Below the pieces are notes generated by a model, which ran no database searches, was not told where the DNA came from, and saw nothing but the letters and a program-made list of their open reading frames with translations. A program made the position numbers and the translations under genes. Shown one piece after another: positions 32,269 through 40,149 of a DNA stretch of 64,000 bases. Positions within the stretch are counted from its first letter, which is position 1, and the number at the start of each line of letters is the position of its first letter. This stretch comes from Streptacidiphilus fuscans (GTDB lineage Bacteria; Actinomycetota; Actinomycetes; Streptomycetales; Streptomycetaceae), in NCBI RefSeq assembly GCF_015690355.1, contig NZ_JADPRT010000009.1:297890-361889 (forward strand), written 5' to 3'.

Positions 32269-33282
32269 TCAGGCGGAGAGCAACTGGTTCTGCAGCTCCA
32301 CGACCTGGCGAAAGTCGACCGTGGGGATCTGCCGGGGGTTGGTCATCTCGATCAGCGCCTCCGTGTCGCCCACGGTGAGGTAGGCGTAGATCACGGCACC
32401 GTGCCCGCCGCCCGCGTCGAGCGAGCGCACGGTCGCGGTGATCGACCCGAGGTCCACCCCGGTGGCGTCCTGCGCGTCCGCGGCCGAGGTCAGGTACACC
32501 CCGTCGGCCTCGGCCGAGTCGACGTTGCTCGCGGTGCTGTTGGAGCGGAACTGCTGCAGGTAGATCTGCGTGTGCGTGCCGTCGGGCATGGACCAGCCGG
32601 TCGCCGCGATGTGCCGCAGGCCCGCGTCGTCGAACGCGCCGAGCAGCGAGGCGCTGGTGGTGTACAGCTTCAGGAACGACGCGGTCGGGTACCAGCCGTT
32701 CCGGCCGGGGAGGGTGGCGTCCGGGCTCGCGCCGTCCGGTGCGGGCACCAGCAGTTCACGCAGGTCGACGCTGTGGACGTGGCCGTTCCCGGCCGGGGCC
32801 GGGGCTCCCGAGGGCAGCTCCGGCAGGCTCAGCGCCGGGAAGGTCCAGCGACCGTCGGCGGGGGTCCGCAGTCCCGGGAGGTCGGTCCGCGCCGGCACCG
32901 TCACCAGCGCGGCGGTCACCGCACCGGCCACCAGCAGCACGGCGGTCGCACTGCTCCACCGCGCCAGGGTCCGCAGCCACGGCCGCTCCTTGCGCGGCTT
33001 GGGCGCGAGCTCGGCGGGCAGCGCCCATGCAGTGGCGGGCAGCGGCTGCGGCAGCGGTTGCGGCAGCGGCAGCGGCGCGGCGACGCCGGGGTGGAGCGCG
33101 GGCGGCGGGGTCGGCGCGGGCGGCTGCGGGTGCGGAGCCGTCGGCGCGTCGGCAGGCTGCTCCGTCTGCGCAACGTCGGGCTCCGCCGGTGCCTTTGCGT
33201 CCGCCACCTCTGCCTCGGGCTGGGGCTCGGTCTCGGGCTCGGTCTCGGGCTGGTGGAGCTCGTCGGGATCGGTCGTCGTCAT
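32269..33282 (-). CDS. Membrane-anchored extracytoplasmic protein, paralogue 4 of tandem family
   Basis: A 337-residue protein of no recognised family. Residues 1-105 are acidic, then Pro-rich with PLPLPQPLPQPLP; one transmembrane helix spans about 112-130 (SSATAVLLVAGAVTAALVTV). About 200 extracytoplasmic residues follow, beginning with HSVDLRELLVPAPDGASP. That motif (D-L-x-x-L-L-x-P-x-P) recurs in the three upstream genes, and all share length, topology and a late segment on gain of a test value (VIYAYLTVGDTEALIEM). Its ATG overlaps the stop of paralogue 3 by 4 bp. No catalytic signature and only one or no Cys are visible. The role may be a sensor-like or lipid/peptide-binding domain; this is unknown. 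Confidence 0.8.
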   Translation of the reverse strand: MTTTDPDELHQPETEPETEPQPEAEVADAKAPAEPDVAQTEQPADAPTAPHPQPPAPTPPPALHPGVAAPLPLPQPLPQPLPATAWALPAELAPKPRKERPWLRTLARWSSATAVLLVAGAVTAALVTVPARTDLPGLRTPADGRWTFPALSLPELPSGAPAPAGNGHVHSVDLRELLVPAPDGASPDATLPGRNGWYPTASFLKLYTTSASLLGAFDDAGLRHIAATGWSMPDGTHTQIYLQQFRSNSTASNVDSAEADGVYLTSAADAQDATGVDLGSITATVRSLDAGGGHGAVIYAYLTVGDTEALIEMTNPRQIPTVDFRQVVELQNQLLSA

Positions 33283-34124
33283 ACCTGGGCCGCCGGGGTC
33301 GCGAGTCGGGACAGTTGCTGGCGGAAGAGGTCCGCTGCCGCCGCCTGGGCCAGCGGGGCCACGCCCTCGACCTGCATGGTGATCAGCAGGTCGCCCTCGG
33401 CATCGTCGCAGCGCAGCACGCCGAACGAGGAGCCGTACGGGTCGGGCGGCAGATAGCAGTGCGCGTGCGGGAAGCCGGACACGCTCGGGCCGCCGCCGTC
33501 ACCGGCGGTGGCGCCGCGCAGGGTGGTCAGCGCCGTGGACGCGGCGCTGCTGCCCGGCTTCTCCTGGATCAGGGTGATCTCGGCGGACAGCCCGTCGTCC
33601 GGGTCCGCGTAGCTGCGCAGCGCGTAGCCCTGGAGGCCGGACAGGCCGAGCTCCGAGCCGAGGGTGCTGCGGTTGCCCGCGCTCAGGAACCGGTACTCGG
33701 CGGTGAACGCAGACGCGTACTGGGACGGCGTCAGCACGGTGTCGTTGCCGAAGGTCCGGTCGTCGGGCCCCGGCTGGTCGGAGGTCGGCACCGGCAGCAA
33801 CAGCTGGTCGAGCGTGCCGAAGTGGCTGCCGTCCGCGCGGACGCCGTAGGTCGGCGCGGCGGGGGAGGCGGCGGAGGACGCCGCCGCCGAGGACGTGGTG
33901 GACGACGACCTGGTCGCCAGGATCAGCGCGCCTGTGCCGCCGCCGACCGCGACCGCGGACAGCACGAACGCGGCGGCCAGCGCCACCAGCCGCCCACGGC
34001 GGCGCGGCTGCCCGTCGGTCGCGCCGACCGCGCCGGCCGGGCCGGGCTCGCCGGGCACGGCGGGCACGACGGGCCCCGCGGACGCGGCCGTCTCGGCGGG
34101 CGGGGGGAATGCCTCGGTGCTCAC
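33279..34124 (-). CDS. Membrane-anchored extracytoplasmic protein, paralogue 3
   Basis: A 281-residue protein from GTG 34124 (TTGGAG upstream), which overlaps the stop of paralogue 2 as GTGA. Short Pro-rich cytoplasmic N-terminus, basic RRRGR, a transmembrane helix (about 48-69), a Ser/Ala linker, then an extracytoplasmic domain that opens FGTLDQLLLPVPTSDQPG, the family signature. Two Cys residues (HAHCYLPP and GVLRCDDAEG) near the C-terminus could form a disulfide. The final ~45 residues (DLLITMQVEGVAPLAQAAAA) are helix-rich. Function unknown. Tight overlaps on both sides imply co-translation with its paralogues. Confidence 0.8.
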   Translation of the reverse strand: MSTEAFPPPAETAASAGPVVPAVPGEPGPAGAVGATDGQPRRRGRLVALAAAFVLSAVAVGGGTGALILATRSSSTTSSAAASSAASPAAPTYGVRADGSHFGTLDQLLLPVPTSDQPGPDDRTFGNDTVLTPSQYASAFTAEYRFLSAGNRSTLGSELGLSGLQGYALRSYADPDDGLSAEITLIQEKPGSSAASTALTTLRGATAGDGGGPSVSGFPHAHCYLPPDPYGSSFGVLRCDDAEGDLLITMQVEGVAPLAQAAAADLFRQQLSRLATPAAQV

Positions 34125-34954
34125 AGGCGCTCCAACTGGCTCTGCATGATGGACATGACCACCGACTGCGGGACGGAGTTCGGGCTGTCCGCGAAGATCT
34201 CGACCATGATGTCGCCGTGGATGGCGTAGCCCACGCCCTGGTAGTAGCTGCCGCCGTTCCCGTCGCTGTGGGACTTCGTCCCGGCATACACGCCGCTGTC
34301 GGACGTGCCGGGCACGATCGCGGCGCTCACCCCGGTGTCGGTCGTGGAGTAGCTCAACTGGCCTTCCATGGCGGTCTTGAGCTGGGCCTCGTCGCTCTTC
34401 TGGAACTGCATCAGCCGGACGCTGACGTTCTGGTCGCCGTTCTGGACCCACTGCACCTCCGCCGCGCGGCGGAAGCCGTTGGTGATCAGGTAGCGGAACT
34501 CGCTTCCAGGGTTCGTGTAGTTGATCGCGTAGGAGCTGAGGGACAGCCAGCCGTCCGGAGTGTCCGGGACGTCCCACGGCTTGCTGCCGGAAGGCGGCGG
34601 AACCAGCAGGGCGGTCAGGTCGCCGTCGGTCCGCACCGCGTCGTCCTCGCTCGCGGAAAGGGCGGGCGCGGCGCCGCGCGCGGCGGGGTACTGGGGTGCG
34701 GCGCCGACCAGCGGCGGCAGCGGCGTCGCGGGACGACCCGCCTGGATCGCGTAGCCGATGCCGCCGCCTCCGGCGATGCCCAGCACCAGCGCGCCCGTGA
34801 TCAGCGCGGCGAGCTGCCCGCGCGTCCAACGACGGCGCTGCTTGGGCGGCTTCGGCGGTTCGGCCGCGCCGGTGACCTCACTGGGGGTACTGGCAGGGAC
34901 GGCAGGGACGTCGTCGGGGTCGACGGCCGACGGCCCGGGCACGGGAGTGCTCAC
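34121..34954 (-). CDS. Membrane-anchored extracytoplasmic protein, paralogue 2
   Basis: A 277-residue protein taken from GTG 34954, which has AGGAG 5 nt upstream. An alternative GTG at 34996 would overlap the previous stop. Pro-rich N-terminus, basic KQRRRW, a transmembrane helix (about 47-67, LAALITGALVLGIAGGGGIGY), then TDGDLTALLVPPPSGSKPW, the shared motif. The outer domain of ~180 residues has SYYQGVGYAIHGDIMVEIFA near its end, comparable with the equivalent strand in the paralogues, and ends in a helix (SVVMSIMQSQLERL). No Cys residues. Function unknown. Confidence 0.8.
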   Translation of the reverse strand: MSTPVPGPSAVDPDDVPAVPASTPSEVTGAAEPPKPPKQRRRWTRGQLAALITGALVLGIAGGGGIGYAIQAGRPATPLPPLVGAAPQYPAARGAAPALSASEDDAVRTDGDLTALLVPPPSGSKPWDVPDTPDGWLSLSSYAINYTNPGSEFRYLITNGFRRAAEVQWVQNGDQNVSVRLMQFQKSDEAQLKTAMEGQLSYSTTDTGVSAAIVPGTSDSGVYAGTKSHSDGNGGSYYQGVGYAIHGDIMVEIFADSPNSVPQSVVMSIMQSQLERL

Positions 34955-34992
34955 TTCTTCTCCTGGTCGATGCGTCGTCGTCGGTGACTGAC

Positions 34993-35823
34993 TCACTGGC
35001 CCGTGCTCAGGCGCTGCTCCTGACGCTGCATCAACTGCGTCAGAAGGGATCGGCTGGGCGTGCCCGAGCCGGTGATGTCGATCTCGTACTCCACGTCGCC
35101 GACATGCGAGACGCCGATGACCTGACCGTTGCCGCCGGTGCTGCTGCTCGGCGCGAACGACTGGCCCTTGGCATCCGAGATCCCGGAGACGCTGAAGGAG
35201 TCGCCCTGGCTGAAGGACAGCCCGCTGACCCAGTCGGAGGCGTGCCCCGGACCGTCGAAGTGGATGAGCTCGACCTTGACGGTCCAGACCCCGTCGTTGG
35301 TCAGGAAGCTGCGCGTGGCGCCGCCCTGGCAGCCGAGCTGGTCGAGGACGGAACGGCTGGTGGAGGGGTCGCTCATCACCTTGGCGATGTCGCCGCAGCT
35401 CTCGCTCGCGCCGTTCACGTCGTTGTAGACCTGCGCGCCGTCGGGGACGGGCAGCAGGAAGTAGCGCAGGTCGCCGCTGTGGACGCTGCCGCTGACGGAG
35501 CCCTTGACCGTCGGGCCGGGGGTCGGCGTCGGGGAGGCCGGAGCGGCCGTGGTGGGGGCGGCCTTGGGCGACGGGGTCGCCTTGGCGTCGGCGGAGGCGA
35601 CCGGGCTGGGACTCGCCGCGGCGGCCGTAGTCCCACCGCTACCGCTACCGCTGCCTCCGGCAGCGACGACCGCACCCGCCGTACCAGCGGCGAGCACCAA
35701 CCAGCCCGCGACACCCAGCGCGATGTACGCGCCGCGTCGCGAGGTCTTCTTCCCGGACGACCCGGTCGGCACCGGAGCAGGTGGAACCGTCGGATATCCG
35801 GACGGCTGGCTTTCAGGTCCCAA
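34993..35823 (-). CDS. Membrane-anchored extracytoplasmic protein, paralogue 1 (first gene)
   Basis: About 276 residues if TTG 35823 is used (GGGGAA upstream); the frame stays open to 35937, so the start is uncertain. Short Pro-rich N-terminus, KKTSRR, a transmembrane helix (about 36-56), a Thr/Pro/Ala linker, then HSGDLRYFLLPVPDGAQVYN, the family signature. Two Cys (SESCGD and LGCQGG) may pair. Late strands IGVSHVGDVEYEIDI and the C-terminal helix LLTQLMQRQEQRLS match the other three copies in layout. It is the first gene of the four-gene overlapping operon that ends at 32269. Confidence 0.76.
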   Translation of the reverse strand: MGPESQPSGYPTVPPAPVPTGSSGKKTSRRGAYIALGVAGWLVLAAGTAGAVVAAGGSGSGSGGTTAAAASPSPVASADAKATPSPKAAPTTAAPASPTPTPGPTVKGSVSGSVHSGDLRYFLLPVPDGAQVYNDVNGASESCGDIAKVMSDPSTSRSVLDQLGCQGGATRSFLTNDGVWTVKVELIHFDGPGHASDWVSGLSFSQGDSFSVSGISDAKGQSFAPSSSTGGNGQVIGVSHVGDVEYEIDITGSGTPSRSLLTQLMQRQEQRLSTGQ

Positions 35824-36046
35824 GGAAATTCCCCAACGATGCGATACGGGGCAGTCGGGTCGGAGCGGCGCACCTCCCGTCACGTCACGGAGGCTGGCGC
35901 CACGACCCTTGCGAGCTGCGAGTATGCCGCGCCGCACAGGAGCTGCCCAACTTCTTTATGCGATCGATACCGGCCGTGCAGCTGCTCTCCCGGATACGTC
36001 CCAATTATCCGCAGCAGTCCCTTCTTTGACGTTGGGAGAACAAAAA

Positions 36047-36076
36047 CGCGGGCCCCGCCGAAAAGCGGGGCCCGCG
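36047..36076 (-). terminator. Rho-independent terminator of the LLM oxidoreductase gene
   Basis: A 12-bp stem (CGCGGGCCCCGC, 36047-36058, with 36065-36076) is followed on the minus strand by TTTTTG. It starts 15 bp after the LLM gene stop. Confidence 0.9.
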
Positions 36077-36091
36077 TACGAGGGGCTGCGA

Positions 36092-36979
36092 TCAGCCGAG
36101 CTGCGCCAGACCGTCGGTGGCGATGCGCTCGAAGACCGCGAGGTCGTTCTCGAAGATCGAGTCCGGCACCGGCCAGTGCACGACGACCTCGTCGATGCCA
36201 AGGTCGCGGTAGGTGCCCGCCCAGTCGACGAACGCGTCGACGGAGGCGAGCGGCCGCTCCGCCGTCGAACCCTGGAGCAGCATCTTGTCGATGCTGCCGA
36301 AGTCGCGCCCCTGCGCCTCGCACGCGGCGCGGAGCTTGCCGAGCTGTGCCTCGATCACGGCCGGCGCCTGCTCCACCGGCACGTCGCCGGGCCCACGCGG
36401 GTCCCCGTAGGTGACCCAGCCCTGGCCGTACTTCGCGGCCAGCTTGAGCCCGCGCGGCCCGGTCGCGGCGACGTAGAACGGCACGCGCGGCCGCTGGACG
36501 CAGCCGGGGATGTTGCGCGCCTCGACCGCGGAGTAGAAGCGGCCCTCGTCGGTGGTCGCGTCCTGCGTCAGCAGCTTGTCCAGCAGCGGCAGGAACTCGT
36601 CGAACCGGTCCGCCCGCTCCTTCGGCGTCCACTCCTCCTGGCCGAACGCGGTGGCGTCGAACCCGGCGCCACCGACCCCGATGCCGACGGTGAGCCGGCC
36701 ACCGGAGATGTCGTCGACCGACATCAGCTCCTTGGCCAACGTCACCGGATGCCGGAAGTTGGGCGAGGTCACGAGCGTCCCGAGCCGCAGCCGCTCCGTC
36801 GCGCAGGCCGCCGCGGTCAGCGTCGGAACGGCCCCGAACCAGGGCTCGTCACGGAACGACCGCCACGACAGGTGGTCGTAGGTGTACGCGGCGTGGAATC
36901 CGAGTTCCTCGGCCCGACGCCAGATCTTCTGTCCCTCGCTCCACCGGTGGATGGGGAGGATCACCGTGCTCAGACGCAT
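36092..36979 (-). CDS. LLM-class F420-dependent oxidoreductase
   Basis: A 295-residue luciferase-like (bacterial luciferase family TIM barrel) enzyme starting at ATG 36979. N-terminal MRLSTVILPIHRWSEGQ, YDHLSWRSFRDEPWFG, and RLGTLVTSPNFRHPVTLAKE with DDISGGRLTVGIGVGG form the conserved cofactor-binding face of the F420-dependent group. VPFYVAATGPRGLKLAAKYGQGW is the second signature. Such enzymes use F420 or FMN to reduce or oxidise small substrates, which cannot be predicted here. The gene is monocistronic. A 56-bp piece of its coding sequence is repeated at 38428-38483. Confidence 0.92.
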   Translation of the reverse strand: MRLSTVILPIHRWSEGQKIWRRAEELGFHAAYTYDHLSWRSFRDEPWFGAVPTLTAAACATERLRLGTLVTSPNFRHPVTLAKELMSVDDISGGRLTVGIGVGGAGFDATAFGQEEWTPKERADRFDEFLPLLDKLLTQDATTDEGRFYSAVEARNIPGCVQRPRVPFYVAATGPRGLKLAAKYGQGWVTYGDPRGPGDVPVEQAPAVIEAQLGKLRAACEAQGRDFGSIDKMLLQGSTAERPLASVDAFVDWAGTYRDLGIDEVVVHWPVPDSIFENDLAVFERIATDGLAQLG

Positions 36980-37270
36980 GTCCCCGACCTTACGGGAGGC
37001 TGCGGCCGCAGGGGCGTGCCGCCGTTGCCCATCGTGGAGGCCGGGCCCAGTTGTCGCCCGCGAAGGACCGGGCCAGCCACGACGGGACAGGCGGTCTCGG
37101 ACGGCTTCCCACCCGTCCACCAAGCGAAGCCAGCGACCCTCGGCGTAGTTGCGCAGAGAACGAGAGCCACTGGCGCGACCGGCTCGGTGATCGAGATGAC
37201 AAGGCAGGACGTCACAGCTGGGCCGGTTCCAGCACGCCGAACGCCTGGTGCCGACTCGCCCCGCATCTGG
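36980..37270. other. Intergenic region between LLM gene and HEPN gene
   Basis: About 290 bp with no supported gene. It includes the LLM promoter region on the minus strand and the tail of the HEPN/MNT transcript. No strong hairpin is evident. Confidence 0.4.
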
Positions 37271-37738
37271 TCAGTACCGGCTCATGTGAGGGATCGTCTT
37301 CTCCGCCAGCTCGATGATCGCCTGTGCCTTCAGCAGATCGTCCCTGACCTCATCGGGGGTCACCGGCGGCGCTTCCGCTGACCGGTACTCGCTCTCGTTC
37401 CGCCTGGCGCGCATGCGACTGAACGGGCGCAGGACGTTCCCGAGTGGCGGGTCCAACTGGGCTCTGACGGTCTCGTAGACCGCGACATGGCCTCCTCTGC
37501 TCGTGGCACGGAGCCCCTGGTTCATCAGGATGGCCGCGAGCGCCTTGCGTGCGGCGTCATACGCAAGGCTGTACGCACCAACCGGGTCAAGATCGAGGAC
37601 CAGCCCTGCGGAGGCCAAGTGCTGGCGCGCCTGCGCCAGTTCCGCCTCGGCGTGCTCCGCCGACGCCGGGACCCTCTCAATGTCCCGTCGCTGGATCAGC
37701 TCATCCACTACGGTCCGACCCTGGTTCCAACGGTTCAT
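37271..37738 (-). CDS. HEPN-domain protein, partner of MNT nucleotidyltransferase
   Basis: A 155-residue all-helical protein. Helices around HAEAELAQARQHLASAGLVL and AYSLAYDAARKALAAILMNQ match the HEPN fold of the HEPN/MNT pairs. The usual R-x4-6-H ribonuclease motif appears as RARRNESEYRS: Arg113-Asn114 are kept but the His position is Tyr118, so RNase activity may be lost. HEPN proteins of this class act as toxins controlled by a partner that AMPylates Tyr residues next to this motif; here Tyr118 is a plausible target. Its ATG overlaps the stop of the MNT gene by 4 bp, so the two proteins are made together. Confidence 0.8.
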   Translation of the reverse strand: MNRWNQGRTVVDELIQRRDIERVPASAEHAEAELAQARQHLASAGLVLDLDPVGAYSLAYDAARKALAAILMNQGLRATSRGGHVAVYETVRAQLDPPLGNVLRPFSRMRARRNESEYRSAEAPPVTPDEVRDDLLKAQAIIELAEKTIPHMSRY

Positions 37739-38361
37739 TGGTCCTTCTCCTCGTGCAGGGACAGGCGAACCAGGGGTCGCTCGCGGACCGAGACGAGGAA
37801 CGGTTCGTCACTCGGCGACGCCCAAACCTCCGGAGTGACCCGATGGGCATTGACCTCCCGGTGCAGTTCCCGGGACGCGCGCTCGGCAAGGTCGAAGAGT
37901 TCGTCCGGATCGGGTCGTCCGATCACCAGCACATCGATGTCGGCCGGGATCGGACCAGGCTCTCCCTGGTAGCGCGCTGCCCACGATCCGTAGATGTACG
38001 CCTCCTGAACACCACCCAGGTCGGACAGCAGGGCACTCAGGCGAGGCATCGGCCCATACGTCACCAACAGCAGGTCGCACAGCGGTCGATACAGGACGGT
38101 GTCAGTCCGAGCGGAAACGACTCGGGTCCGACCGACCCGCTCCTCGGAGAGGATCTCCGCACCAACCAGCCGGTCCGCTTCTCGTAGAACAGCGGTGTGG
38201 GAAACTCCGAGCTCCTGGGCGAGGGCGGTGAGCGTCCATCGATGGTCCGGGTGCAGAAGAACGAGCGCCAGCAGGTCCCCCTGCAACCGGGACCGGAAGA
38301 GCGGGAGCAGCGACGGCGCAGAAATCTTCATTGGCCGCAGAATATCGTGCGCGTAATGCAT
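37735..38361 (-). CDS. MNT-type minimal nucleotidyltransferase with N-terminal winged helix
   Basis: A 208-residue protein with two modules. Residues ~25-95 form an ArsR/MarR-like winged helix (WTLTALAQELGVSHTAVLRE), which could bind the operon promoter. Residues ~105-205 are a nucleotidyltransferase: YIYGSWAARYQG (Gly125-Ser126) and the acidic metal pair in ADIDVLVIG (Asp141 and Asp143). This is the antitoxin-like partner of the downstream HEPN protein. The start may be ATG 38361 (GGGG upstream) or ATG 38331. HTH-NTase fusions of this kind are common in actinobacteria. A fragment of foreign-looking debris lies directly upstream. Confidence 0.82.
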   Translation of the reverse strand: MHYAHDILRPMKISAPSLLPLFRSRLQGDLLALVLLHPDHRWTLTALAQELGVSHTAVLREADRLVGAEILSEERVGRTRVVSARTDTVLYRPLCDLLLVTYGPMPRLSALLSDLGGVQEAYIYGSWAARYQGEPGPIPADIDVLVIGRPDPDELFDLAERASRELHREVNAHRVTPEVWASPSDEPFLVSVRERPLVRLSLHEEKDQ

Positions 38362-38427
38362 ATATCCCCGGGAGGCGGGATTCCGCCGCAGATCACACTC
38401 AGATGAGTGAACGAGGCTTGGCTGAGC

Positions 38428-38483
38428 TCACGAGCGTCCCGAGCCGCAGCCGCTCCGTCGCGCAGGCCGCCGCGGTCGGCGTC
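38428..38483 (-). pseudogene. Fragment of an LLM oxidoreductase gene (56-bp direct repeat)
   Basis: Bases 38428-38477 are identical over 50 bp to 36769-36818 inside the intact LLM gene, and the match extends to about 38483 with one difference. The translated piece is TAAACATERLRLGTLVSS against TAAACATERLRLGTLVTS. Both copies point the same way and bracket the HEPN/MNT pair. This is the remnant of a duplicated or rearranged LLM gene. Confidence 0.78.
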
Positions 38484-38573
38484 CCGCCGTAAGGCCACGG
38501 CCCGATCGCAGTGCTCGGCGATCTGCTGCTACCGCCGACCGGCGTGGCGTCACCCATAAGGGTGGTGTGCGCT

Positions 38574-38716
38574 TCAACCCGGCCGAGCAGCGAGAGCCGC
38601 CCGGAGCTCGGCGTCGGTGGTCTGCCCGGTGAGCCATCGCCAGAGGGCTCTGGAGGCTTCCCGGTCAAGGCCCAGCACTTCCCGGGCGGCGCGCAGGAAG
38701 AGGCTGTCCGTGGCGG
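38574..38716 (-). pseudogene. Possible remnant of an unidentified gene
   Basis: On the minus strand a short frame encodes about 48 residues with helical, protein-like composition (LFLRAAREVLGLDREASRALW region, ending ELRAALAARPG) and stops at 38574. No start codon with an SD belongs to it, and upstream it runs into the beta-lactamase gene in another frame. It may be the tail of a deleted gene; family unrecognised. Confidence 0.3.
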
Positions 38717-39916
38717 TCAGTGCGCGGTTGCTGTCGGCGCGGGCGCGCAGAACTCCGATTCGAGCTCGGCGGTGAAGACGCCGACCGGGGTGGCGAAGGA
38801 GCCGTTCGCCCAGTCGCCGTTGACCTCGGTCGAGAGGAGGTGGCGGCCGTCGCGGGTCCCGAAGGTGTAGGACCACGAGCCGTCGATCGCGCCGCCCATG
38901 CCCCACACCGTGCCGCAGGAAAGCTTCACCGAGGCGACACCCAGGCCGTAGTCGGCGGCCGGGATCCACTTCTTGTCCCCCGGGTACAGCATGGTGAACA
39001 TCTCGCGCTGCTGGGTGGGCGGCAGCAGCCGCCCCTGAAGCAGGGCGCGGAAGAAGGTGATCAGGTCGCCGTCAGTGGAGATCATGTCTCCCGCGCCGAA
39101 GCCCCAGGAGGGGTTGAGGTCCGTCACGTCGTAGAACGGGGCGCTGGGGTCCTGCTCCATCAGCTTGGAGTAGAAGCGGCCGTGCGGGCCGTGGATGCCC
39201 GTGTCGTCGCCCGTCGGCTCGTAGGTGCTCTTCAGGTGCAGCGGCTCGGTGATGCGCTCGGCGAGCTCCTGGGCCAGGGTGTGCCCGGTGGCCTTCTCCA
39301 CGATCAGCCCGGCCAGCACGTAGTTGGTGTCGGAGTACTCCCAGCCGGCCCCGGGGGCGAAGCTCGGCTTCGCCGCGAGGGCGATCCCGACGAGTTGCTG
39401 CGGGGTGAAGCTGTCGAAACGGTTCGTCAGGAACGCCGGCCCGACGAACTCGTCATACAGCAGCGGCGAGTCGGCGTAGTTGGCGATGCCGCTCGTCATG
39501 TTCAGCAGCTCGCGGAGCGTGATCGCGGAGCCGTCGTAGCCGTTGCCGTCCACCAGACCCGGCAGCCAGTGCTCGACCGTGTCGTTCAGGCTGAGCTTGT
39601 GCTCGGCCTCCAACTGGAGGACGAGGGTGGCGATGAAGGTCTTGGTGGTGCTGCCGATCCGGAACCGGTCCTGCGGCTGGAACATGCGGCCGGTGGCCAG
39701 GTCCGCGCTGCCCGCCTGACCGAACCAGGTCGAGTCACCGTCCTGGATCTGGGCCGTCGCACCGGGCAGACCGCCCTCGGTGACGGCGCGTGCGAGCACG
39801 GACTGGACTCCGGCGTGCGAGGTGTCCGACGTCCCCTGGGCGAAGGCCGCGGGAGCGGTCGCGAGCATGGCTCCGGCGACGACGGCCGTGACGGCGGCGC
39901 GGACCGTGTTCTTCAT
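38717..39916 (-). CDS. Secreted serine beta-lactamase-fold hydrolase (class C/DD-peptidase type)
   Basis: A 399-residue exported enzyme from ATG 39916, with AGGGGGAACC upstream. Signal peptide MKNTVRAAVTAVVAGAMLAT ends around AFAQG. The beta-lactamase/transpeptidase-like domain has the nucleophile motif S-T-T-K (Ser89, Lys92), the Tyr motif YSDTNYVLAG, and in place of HxG/KTG the sequence GMGGAIDG. This is characteristic of Streptomyces R61-like D-alanyl-D-alanine carboxypeptidases and related esterases. It may trim peptidoglycan stem peptides or act on an unrelated ester. It is divergent from a MarR/GbsR-like regulator, with operator-like repeats between them. Confidence 0.88.
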   Translation of the reverse strand: MKNTVRAAVTAVVAGAMLATAPAAFAQGTSDTSHAGVQSVLARAVTEGGLPGATAQIQDGDSTWFGQAGSADLATGRMFQPQDRFRIGSTTKTFIATLVLQLEAEHKLSLNDTVEHWLPGLVDGNGYDGSAITLRELLNMTSGIANYADSPLLYDEFVGPAFLTNRFDSFTPQQLVGIALAAKPSFAPGAGWEYSDTNYVLAGLIVEKATGHTLAQELAERITEPLHLKSTYEPTGDDTGIHGPHGRFYSKLMEQDPSAPFYDVTDLNPSWGFGAGDMISTDGDLITFFRALLQGRLLPPTQQREMFTMLYPGDKKWIPAADYGLGVASVKLSCGTVWGMGGAIDGSWSYTFGTRDGRHLLSTEVNGDWANGSFATPVGVFTAELESEFCAPAPTATAH

Positions 39917-40017
39917 GGTGGTTCCCCCTGATGTGTGGTTTTGCTTCGCGTTCTGGGAAAAACGGTAGACCGGTCTTCGCCGATCCGGCAATCAGCCGCA
40001 TGCCCAACATGGCTGTT

Positions 40018-40093
40018 ATTGCAGGTAGATGACGCACAATCCTTGCAATGAGCCTGCCGATTAATGCAATGGATTCCGTGCAACTGTTGCAAT
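40018..40093. promoter_or_regulatory. TTGCAAT direct repeats in divergent promoter
   Basis: TTGCAATG at 40043, AATGCAATGG at about 40063, and TTGCAATGG at 40087 are spaced by about 21-23 bp, two helical turns; a partial ATTGCA lies at 40018 and GTGCAAC at 40079. They lie between the beta-lactamase-fold gene and the regulator gene and are candidates for the regulator's binding sites. Confidence 0.5.
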
Positions 40094-40149
40094 GGCCTGA
40101 AGCTGAACGCATACTCGGCCGGAGCGAGATGCAGGAGAAGGAGCGTCGA

